Source of the DNA: Qingrenia yutianensis
GTDB lineage: Bacteria > Bacillota > Clostridia > UMGS1810
Length of the DNA: 20,457 bases
NCBI RefSeq assembly: GCF_014385105.1
Contig: NZ_JACRTE010000020.1
Location: 1 to 20,457, forward strand
Direction: 5' to 3'
A program made the translations under genes and the position numbers. Position 1 is the stretch's first letter, and each line of letters begins with the position of its first letter. The notes under the pieces are model-generated. The model did no database searches. It was not told the DNA's origin and saw only the letters and a program-made list of their open reading frames with translations. Below are positions 1 through 4,724 of this stretch, one piece after another.

Positions 1-2
1 AG

Positions 3-125
3 GACGACGGTGTTGCCTTTGACATTCCGCGTGAAACTACGGTGTATGAGAGCGGCGGAAGCGGATTTTCGAATAGCTTGGACGATGCAAAAATCGACGC
101 TATTATGGGAATAACAACAAAATAA
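3..125 (+). CDS. C-terminal end of a phage protein upstream of the capsid gene (probably scaffold), partial
   Basis: An open frame enters from the left edge and ends at TAA 123-125, giving 40 visible residues. The end is glycine/serine rich and then contains the helix-like IDAIMGI before a short lysine end. Its position directly upstream of the major capsid gene, only 21 bases away, is where siphoviruses carry the scaffold or a scaffold/protease protein, and a short helical C-terminus that contacts the coat protein is typical of scaffolds. This assignment rests mostly on position; the visible part is too short to recognise a family. Confidence 0.6.
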   Translation, partial: DDGVAFDIPRETTVYESGGSGFSNSLDDAKIDAIMGITTK

Positions 126-146
126 AAATAAAGGAGTTTAAAAAAT

Positions 147-1046
147 ATGGCAAATTCAATAACATTATTTAAAAAGTACATTGACAGACTGGACAAAGTA
201 TACAAGCAGAGTGCAACATCGAGTATTCTTGACGGTGACAACACTCTTGTGAGCGCAGGCACAAACGCAAACGAAATTGTAATACCTAAAATTTCTATGG
301 ACGGTTTGGCGGATTATTCGCGCAACGGCGGATATGTAAGCGGTGATGTTAAAATCACTCACGAAACCGTTAAATTTAACTACGACAGGGGCAGAATGTT
401 TGATGTTGACGCTATGGACAACGAGGAAACCGCAGGCATTGCTTTCGGTCAGCTTGTATCCGAATTTATAAGAACAAAGGTTGCGCCCGAAATGGATGCT
501 TTCAGATATGCAACTTACGCGGCAATTTCGGGTATTTCAAAGGTATCTGCCGGTGCAACCCTTTCGGACGGTGCGTCGGTTATAACTGCGCTTCGTGCGG
601 CAACTACCAAAATGGACGAGGACGAGGTTCCTATGGAAAACAGAATTTTGTTCATCACCCCTACTCTCGACGGCGTTATTCAGGATATGGACACAACCAA
701 GTCGAGAGAGGTTCTTTCGAGATTTTCAAGCAAAATCCTTGTTCCGCAGACACGTTTTTACACTGCGATTGACCTTTATGACGGTGTGACCGATACATCA
801 TCACAGGACAGCGGTGTGAATGAAAAAGTCGGCGGTTATGTTAAGGCTTCGACCGCAAAGGATATTAACTTTATGGTAATACATAGATCGGCAATTTTGC
901 AGTATACAAAACACACCGTTAACAAGGTTATTTCGCCCGCCGAAAATCAGACTGCGGACGCTTGGAAATTCCCGTATCGTGCATACGGCTTGGCAGACGC
1001 ATACGAAAACAAGGTTGCAGGTATTTATTTGCACCACAAGGCATAA
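147..1046 (+). CDS. Major capsid protein (HK97-fold coat protein)
   Basis: This 299-residue protein forms the icosahedral head shell. The start ATG at 147 has AAGGAG at 131-136 ahead of it. The central part, with KFNYDRGRMFDVDAMDNEET at about residues 75-94 and a long helix about 100-130 (acidic, then alanine rich), matches the E-loop/spine-helix arrangement of coat proteins common in Clostridia and gut siphoviruses. Length and position after the presumed scaffold and before a head-tail connector agree. There is no N-terminal scaffold or protease domain in the visible protein, so the scaffold would be the separate upstream gene. A stem-loop follows the stop codon. The family call is from pattern recognition, not a search. 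Confidence 0.88.
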   Translation: MANSITLFKKYIDRLDKVYKQSATSSILDGDNTLVSAGTNANEIVIPKISMDGLADYSRNGGYVSGDVKITHETVKFNYDRGRMFDVDAMDNEETAGIAFGQLVSEFIRTKVAPEMDAFRYATYAAISGISKVSAGATLSDGASVITALRAATTKMDEDEVPMENRILFITPTLDGVIQDMDTTKSREVLSRFSSKILVPQTRFYTAIDLYDGVTDTSSQDSGVNEKVGGYVKASTAKDINFMVIHRSAILQYTKHTVNKVISPAENQTADAWKFPYRAYGLADAYENKVAGIYLHHKA

Positions 1047-1060
1047 TTAAAAATTTATAC

Positions 1061-1087
1061 GGGCGGCAGACCGACAATCTGCCGTCC
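1061..1087 (+). terminator. Stem-loop after the capsid gene (no strong U-run)
   Basis: GGGCGGCAGA at 1061-1070 pairs with TCTGCCGTCC at 1078-1087 (ten pairs including one G-U) around a 7-base loop. No run of T follows, so it is more likely a partial terminator, a processing site or an mRNA 3'-end stabiliser than a full stop. A second small stem, CCTCA/TGAGG at 1086-1100, would cover part of the ribosome binding site of the next small gene. Confidence 0.6.
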
Positions 1088-1110
1088 TCAATTTATGAGG
1101 AGTTGATAAT

Positions 1111-1263
1111 ATGAGATGTGTGGGACTTACGTTCAAAGAAGATGTTAAAAAACAAAACGCAAAAGCCGAGAACAAGGCTGAAAAACAAAACGCAAAAGCC
1201 GAGAACAAGGCTGAAAAACAAAACGCAAAAGCCGAGAACAAGGCTGAAACGGAAGAAAAATAA
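1111..1263 (+). CDS. Small charged repeat protein between capsid and connector genes
   Basis: A 50-residue protein with ATG at 1111 and a GAGGAG site at 1097-1102, eight bases upstream. After a short N-terminus, MRCVGLTFKEDVK, it consists of three identical copies of KQNAKAENKAE followed by TEEK. It is almost entirely Lys, Glu, Asn, Ala and Gln and should be helical or disordered. Small lysine/glutamate-rich proteins occur just after the coat gene in other Firmicute phages, but I do not recognise a named family and give no function. A longer overlapping frame (start at 1118) reads the same repeat in another frame and is a shadow; the spacing and ribosome binding site favour 1111. Confidence 0.7.
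   Translation: MRCVGLTFKEDVKKQNAKAENKAEKQNAKAENKAEKQNAKAENKAETEEK
1150..1248 (+). repeat. Perfect 33-bp tandem repeat, three copies
   Basis: Copies lie at 1150-1182, 1183-1215 and 1216-1248 and are identical at every base, starting AAACAAAACGCAAAAGCCGA and ending AACAAGGCTGAA. The period is 11 codons, so the reading frame of the surrounding small gene is kept. Identity at the DNA level, including silent positions, points to recent slippage or unequal recombination, or to an assembly sensitive to copy number. Confidence 0.97.
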
Positions 1264-1276
1264 AGGCGGTATTAAA

Positions 1277-1666
1277 ATGTATTTGACATATGAAAATTAT
1301 GTTGGTATGGGCGGCAAAAAGAGTGAAATTGCTTTCTCCGCCCTTTTGCGGAAAGCGGAACGTCTTATAAATGCCCAGGCAGGCGGGAAAACGGGCGAAA
1401 GGCTATCGGAAATGATACGCACTGCCGGCGTGCCGCAAGCGGTGAGCGACTGCGTTTTTGACCTTTTAATCCATTTTGAAGCAAACGCTTTTGACGGTGC
1501 AAACATTCAGAGCGAGAGCCGGTCGCTCGGCGGTATGAGCGAGAGTGTGACGTATATGCGCCTTTCAAAAGACGAAGCCGACGCGGAGGCGGTTGACATT
1601 ATAGAAAATTATTTTTACGGCGCGGGGCTCGGCAAGCTTTTATACAGAGGTGCGTGCTTATGCTGA
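1277..1666 (+). CDS. Head-tail connector (gp6/gp15-like adaptor)
   Basis: The 129-residue protein begins at ATG 1277, preceded by AAAGGCGG at 1262-1269 overlapping the upstream stop. It starts MYLTYENYVGMGG, then has a basic helix (about 20-35), a GVPQAVSDCVFDLLIHFEAN helix segment and an ESRSLGGMSESVTY segment before a final helix. Short N-terminal Tyr-rich motif, mainly helical middle and GGMSESV-type segment are characteristic of the small all-helical adaptors that sit between portal and stopper (HK97 gp6, SPP1 gp15 type). A longer in-frame start at 1118 exists but would run through the 33-bp repeats in the wrong frame and is rejected. It overlaps the next gene by 7 bases. Confidence 0.78.
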   Translation: MYLTYENYVGMGGKKSEIAFSALLRKAERLINAQAGGKTGERLSEMIRTAGVPQAVSDCVFDLLIHFEANAFDGANIQSESRSLGGMSESVTYMRLSKDEADAEAVDIIENYFYGAGLGKLLYRGACLC

Positions 1667-2109
1667 CAAATTTGTTTGACAAAACTTTTACCGTTATCAA
1701 TCAGATTCCGAAATCGAACTTTTCGGGTCAAAAAGTATCTTGGGAAAAGCACGTGCTTAAAGGCTGCGCCTGTGAGGGCGGTATTTATGACAAATCAAAA
1801 AAAGCAATATCGCTTTCGGGCGGAAAGTTTACCGTTTACATAAAGAATGTTGAAAAATTTAAACCGCCTTGTTTTGCGGAAAAAGCGGAGGACGGATATT
1901 ATTCGGCGCCAAGGGATAAACGGGCGGATTTTTTCACGCTCGGCAAGGGCGATTTGATTGTATTTGACATTATACCCGACGAAGTTCCGAAAAGCGTTGA
2001 AGAATACGACGCACTTATAGAAAAATACGGCACAAATATGATGACGGTGTCGGGATATGAAGTGTTTAACGTTAAGGACTGGCGGACAAACCACATTGAG
2101 GTTTATTAA
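1660..2109 (+). CDS. Putative head-closure (stopper) protein
   Basis: A 149-residue protein read from ATG 1660, with AGAGG at 1646-1650 nine bases upstream; a GTG two codons earlier (1654) has too little spacing. The pattern of an early Thr/Val/Asn-Gln strand, then VSWEKHVLKGC, then GGKFTVYIK, then KGDLIVFDIIPDEVPKS and a C-terminal W-R-N-H-I-E-V-Y strand resembles the beta-barrel head-closure proteins of Firmicute siphoviruses (gp16-like, possibly the DUF6751 group). Position directly after the adaptor supports it. The family assignment is tentative. Confidence 0.62.
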   Translation: MLTNLFDKTFTVINQIPKSNFSGQKVSWEKHVLKGCACEGGIYDKSKKAISLSGGKFTVYIKNVEKFKPPCFAEKAEDGYYSAPRDKRADFFTLGKGDLIVFDIIPDEVPKSVEEYDALIEKYGTNMMTVSGYEVFNVKDWRTNHIEVY

Positions 2110-2118
2110 GGGGGATTT

Positions 2119-2631
2119 ATGGCGGAATTAAAGACAAATTTCGAGTGCATTTATGAATATCTTGCCTCAAATGCGCAAAACTTTCCGCAGCTTGAAGTGC
2201 TTTCGGCACTTTTAAAAGACAAGAAAATTTACATTGAGCCTGACACAAGCTCGAATATGTACGATGCAGTGCCGAGCGAGTATCAGGACGGCGGTTACAG
2301 TGTGGTTTTTAACCCTGTAAAGCCGTATTATTTTGATATTCAGATTGTTTTTATGCTTGCGGTATATGAAGACAATGCGGAAAGAAATCTTTTGCAGATA
2401 CGCAAAATTCAGAACGCTATCGACTGGCTTATTGAGCAGTCGCAGACCGATAATCTGCCGGAATTTGAACGTTTAAACTGCTATATGTTTGAGGTGCTGA
2501 CACCCAATCCGTCGCTTCGGCTTACATATGAGGACGACAGCGACCAAAGCAAAGCTATTTCGGAATACGGTATAAGCGTTCGGTTTTATGTTGAAAATCC
2601 TGCAAAAAAGGTTATAAAGGTTGTGAAATAA
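2119..2631 (+). CDS. Putative tail terminator/completion protein
   Basis: A 170-residue protein starting at ATG 2119 with a GGGGG site just upstream at 2110-2114. It has an N-terminal helix, a beta-rich middle (YYFDIQIVFMLAVYEDN), a long helix (LLQIRKIQNAIDWLIEQ) and a C-terminal strand ending in basic residues. Mixed alpha/beta proteins of 120-170 residues in this slot usually cap the tail tube and join it to the head (gpU, gp17-like). No specific motif proves this, and the order relative to the following minor-capsid-type gene is swapped compared with some phages. The assignment comes mainly from synteny. Confidence 0.5.
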   Translation: MAELKTNFECIYEYLASNAQNFPQLEVLSALLKDKKIYIEPDTSSNMYDAVPSEYQDGGYSVVFNPVKPYYFDIQIVFMLAVYEDNAERNLLQIRKIQNAIDWLIEQSQTDNLPEFERLNCYMFEVLTPNPSLRLTYEDDSDQSKAISEYGISVRFYVENPAKKVIKVVK

Positions 2632-3057
2632 TTGGACGTTACCGTTAAAAGCAACATTGATTTTACCAAGCTTATAAGAACGTGCAAAAGTGATGATTTG
2701 TGGTTTTGGGGCGCTAAAGAATGGCACAGGCTGACACGTGATTATGTGCCGAAACGCGACGGAAATTTAAACAGGCTTGTTACACTTAAGCCAAAACAGA
2801 TAATTTACCGCTCGCCTTATTCGGCATATATTTATTACGGCAAAAAAATGGTTGACCCTGTTTACAAAAAGGGCGGTTTTACTCCGGACGGAATAAATTT
2901 TTGGTCGCGCAAGGGTGTTAAAAAAATAAAGACAAACGAGAACCTTAAAATTGCAAACGGGTACAGCAGGTGGGACGTAAAGGCGATTGAAGAAAAGAAA
3001 GACGATTTACTTGTTAAAAGTATGGAAAAATTCATAAATAAGAAAATGGAGGAATGA
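2632..3057 (+). CDS. Minor capsid / head-tail joining protein (HK97 gp10 or Minor_capsid type), TTG start
   Basis: A 141-residue protein whose TTG start at 2632 directly follows the upstream TAA; AAAGG at 2616-2620 is the only visible binding site, so translation is probably coupled. The N-terminal LWFWGAKEWHRLTRDYVPKR, a following G-N-L, then YRSPYSAYIYYGK at about residues 59-71, are the hallmark pattern of small phage structural proteins in which a helix is followed by D-x-V-P, G-x-L and a S-P-Y-A-x-x-x-Y-x-G motif. The C-terminus is a lysine-rich helix. No better start exists downstream: the next ATG would remove the conserved part. The gene overlaps the tube gene region by ATGA-like bases near 3054. 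Confidence 0.68.
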   Translation: MDVTVKSNIDFTKLIRTCKSDDLWFWGAKEWHRLTRDYVPKRDGNLNRLVTLKPKQIIYRSPYSAYIYYGKKMVDPVYKKGGFTPDGINFWSRKGVKKIKTNENLKIANGYSRWDVKAIEEKKDDLLVKSMEKFINKKMEE

Positions 3058-3059
3058 AA

Positions 3060-3581
3060 ATGTCTAAAATTGTATTAAGACCTAAAAGAAGAATGTTTAT
3101 GGGAGTTAAGGCGGAGAGTTCGGACACGGTGACATATACGCGTTTAAAGGGGTTTACAACACTTACCGAGAACAAAAATCCGACGGAATACACGCGAAAA
3201 TATGTTGACGAATATTTTGAGGAAACCGATGTTACCGGAATCAGCGTAAGCTTTGATTTTACGTTTGATATGCTTGACGGTGACGCGGTTAACACAGATA
3301 TTGCAGGTATTATTGACGGCGAAAAGCTCGGCGAGGACGCGGTCCGCTCGTTTGTTTCGGTTGATTTTAACAAGTCTGTTACGAGCGGAGGATTTGAGGC
3401 GGTTGAACGAAAAATGTCTATTGTCGGTTCGACAATCGGCGACGGCACCGACGCGCTTACATATAGCGGCACTTTGAGAGTTAAAACCGAAAAGGTTATC
3501 GGAGTTGCGGTTATTGCAACTCCCGACGGCGGTAATGACGAAACGGTTAAAACCATAACGTTTACACCGTCACAGGACTGA
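3060..3581 (+). CDS. Major tail protein (tail tube subunit)
   Basis: A 173-residue protein. GGAGG at 3048-3052 is only one base from the ATG at 3054 but seven bases from the ATG at 3060, so 3060 is chosen. The sequence, with RPKRRMFMGV near the start, TENKNPTEYTRKYVDE, then VSFDFTFDMLDGDAV and a beta-rich C-terminal half (MSIVGSTIGDGTDALTYSGT), is the pattern of the gut-phage major tail protein in which N-P-x-E-Y-x-R-x-Y-V-D-E is a recurrent motif. It should polymerise into the tail tube around the tape measure. A strong stem-loop follows the stop. Confidence 0.8.
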   Translation: MSKIVLRPKRRMFMGVKAESSDTVTYTRLKGFTTLTENKNPTEYTRKYVDEYFEETDVTGISVSFDFTFDMLDGDAVNTDIAGIIDGEKLGEDAVRSFVSVDFNKSVTSGGFEAVERKMSIVGSTIGDGTDALTYSGTLRVKTEKVIGVAVIATPDGGNDETVKTITFTPSQD

Positions 3582-3585
3582 TTTC

Positions 3586-3614
3586 CCCCACTGTTTTAAG
3601 TGCTGACAGTGGGG
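3586..3614 (+). terminator. Strong stem-loop after the tail-tube gene (no U-run)
   Basis: CCCCACTGT at 3586-3594 and ACAGTGGGG at 3606-3614 form a perfect 9-bp stem around an 11-base loop, four bases after the stop codon. It is followed by TTAAAA, not a T-run, so full termination is doubtful. Stabilising the abundant tail-tube mRNA or partial polarity onto the chaperone genes are both possible. Confidence 0.65.
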
Positions 3615-3622
3615 TTAAAACG

Positions 3623-3751
3623 GTGAGCAAGGCAAGGAAAAAGGCGGTTGCGGCTAAAGCTGCCGACACCGCCGAAAAAACAACCGATACGGCATTGAAC
3701 GATGATAATATCAAGGAGGAGCAGCAAAATGGCGGAAAGGATAAATTTTGA
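3623..3751 (+). CDS. Possible small lysine/alanine-rich protein, GTG start
   Basis: An open frame of 42 codons starts at GTG 3623 and ends at TGA 3749-3751, inside the start of the next gene. The predicted product begins VSKARKKAVAAKAADTAEK and ends in a Gln/Gly/Lys tail. A GTGGGG sequence eight bases upstream lies in the 3' arm of the hairpin, which would hide it when folded. The composition could be a genuine small basic protein or merely coding-like filler of the 147-base gap between the tube and chaperone genes. The overlapping AAGGAGGAG is the binding site of the next gene. Confidence 0.3.
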   Translation: MSKARKKAVAAKAADTAEKTTDTALNDDNIKEEQQNGGKDKF

Positions 3752-4112
3752 ATTTGAGGAGCAGGAAATAGAGCTTACCGACGGTACGGTTCTCAAGCTT
3801 CCGGCAAGAACCAAGGAAATTAACGATAAAATTTCGGAACTTGCAAAAAAAGCGGGCATTATGAACGAATACGACTTTTACAAGGAAAATTTAATTGCCT
3901 TGTTCGGCAGGGGCGGATTCGGAAAAATCGCACCCGAAGCGGAAAAGACAAATCTCGACTATCTTTCAGCAGTTTGGCATACCGCAAAAGACCTTTTTAT
4001 GGGTCAGAAAAATGATGCGGACAAAAAGGAACTCGAAAAGAAAATGGAAATACTGGAAAAGGTAATTCCGCAGGCTGACGTTATAAATTCGTTTTTAACC
4101 CGCATAAAATGA
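3729..4112 (+). CDS. Tail assembly chaperone, upstream member of the pair (gpG position)
   Basis: A 127-residue protein starting at ATG 3729, with AAGGAGGAG at 3713-3721. An in-frame ATG at 3702 lies upstream of that binding site and is rejected. It begins with a beta-strand pair (INFEFEEQEIELTDGTVLKL) and then becomes helical, with a Lys/Glu-rich coil near residues 96-118. Position between tube and tape measure genes and a four-base overlap with a Gp15-type protein identify it as the first of the two tail chaperones that hold the tape measure before tube polymerisation. No specific family name is certain. Confidence 0.68.
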   Translation: MAERINFEFEEQEIELTDGTVLKLPARTKEINDKISELAKKAGIMNEYDFYKENLIALFGRGGFGKIAPEAEKTNLDYLSAVWHTAKDLFMGQKNDADKKELEKKMEILEKVIPQADVINSFLTRIK

Positions 4113-4657
4113 ACCTTCTTTGTGAAAATGCCCCCGATTTTCTTACTGTCGGGGGCAAAAAATTAAAAATAAATACGGATTTTTCTGTGTGGATAAGGTT
4201 TTTAACGGCTTTTGAAACAAACGACGTTTTAAGGCTTGAAAACTCGCTTGTTGAAATATTCGGTAAAATTCCCGATACAAGCTCTTTTGATGAAATTATC
4301 ACCGCAATGCGCGATTGGCTTAATCTTACGGATGAAAAAGCCTTCAAGACAGGGCAAGCCTGCGCGCCGTGTTTAAGCTTTTGTTATGACGGCAATTTGA
4401 TATATGCGGAGCTTTGGAAATATTTTCCCGATATGATGAAAAGGGGACTTACTTATCAAGAGGGTATTGAGCTTGTTAACCTTATTTTGTGCGACGACAA
4501 AACTATGCTTTGGCACAGGGCTTTTGCGAGAAGCGGTGATTTTTCGCAGTTTCCGAAAGAACAAAAACGGTATTGGGAAAAAGAACGCGCAAAATATAAA
4601 CTTCCTTCAAAGGCAAATCAGCAAAATACCGACGATGTTTTGTCAAGTGTATTTTGA
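4109..4657 (+). CDS. Tail assembly chaperone, Gp15 family
   Basis: A 182-residue protein whose ATG overlaps the upstream TGA (ATGA, 4109-4112). The N-terminus has DFLTVGGKKLKINTDFSVWI at residues 10-29, the signature of the Firmicute phage Gp15 family (PF06854), followed by a cysteine-containing middle, CYDGNLIYAELWKYFPD and a C-terminal basic helix (QKRYWEKERAKYKLPS). No ribosome binding site is visible, so it is made by coupled re-initiation or by slippage from the upstream gene. This is the counterpart of lambda gpT in the chaperone pair. Confidence 0.82.
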   Translation: MNLLCENAPDFLTVGGKKLKINTDFSVWIRFLTAFETNDVLRLENSLVEIFGKIPDTSSFDEIITAMRDWLNLTDEKAFKTGQACAPCLSFCYDGNLIYAELWKYFPDMMKRGLTYQEGIELVNLILCDDKTMLWHRAFARSGDFSQFPKEQKRYWEKERAKYKLPSKANQQNTDDVLSSVF

Positions 4658-4661
4658 TTTT

Positions 4662-4694
4662 ATCACGTTTCTAAAAAAGGAACGTGATTTTTTT
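4662..4694 (+). terminator. Intrinsic terminator just upstream of the tape measure gene
   Basis: ATCACGTTTC at 4662-4671 pairs with GGAACGTGAT at 4679-4688 (ten pairs, one G-U) around a 7-base loop, and seven consecutive T end at 4694. It is a complete rho-independent terminator shape, placed between the chaperone gene and the tape measure gene. No promoter-like sequence is visible in the 30 bases between it and the tape measure ATG, so the downstream tail and lysis genes depend on read-through or antitermination. Confidence 0.85.
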
Positions 4695-4724
4695 ATGCAA
4701 AAAAACGGCAAAGGTGGTGAATAA

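Noticed and set aside
1150..1248. Three direct repeats of 33 bp as a possible CRISPR array
   Set aside because: The copies are strictly tandem with no spacers, are in frame with a coding sequence and are not palindromic; no cas genes are nearby.
1118..1276. Longer start (1118) for the head-tail connector
   Set aside because: It would read the tandem repeat in a second frame; ATG 1277 has its own binding site and gives the normal family N-terminus, and the frame at 1111 has a proper binding site.
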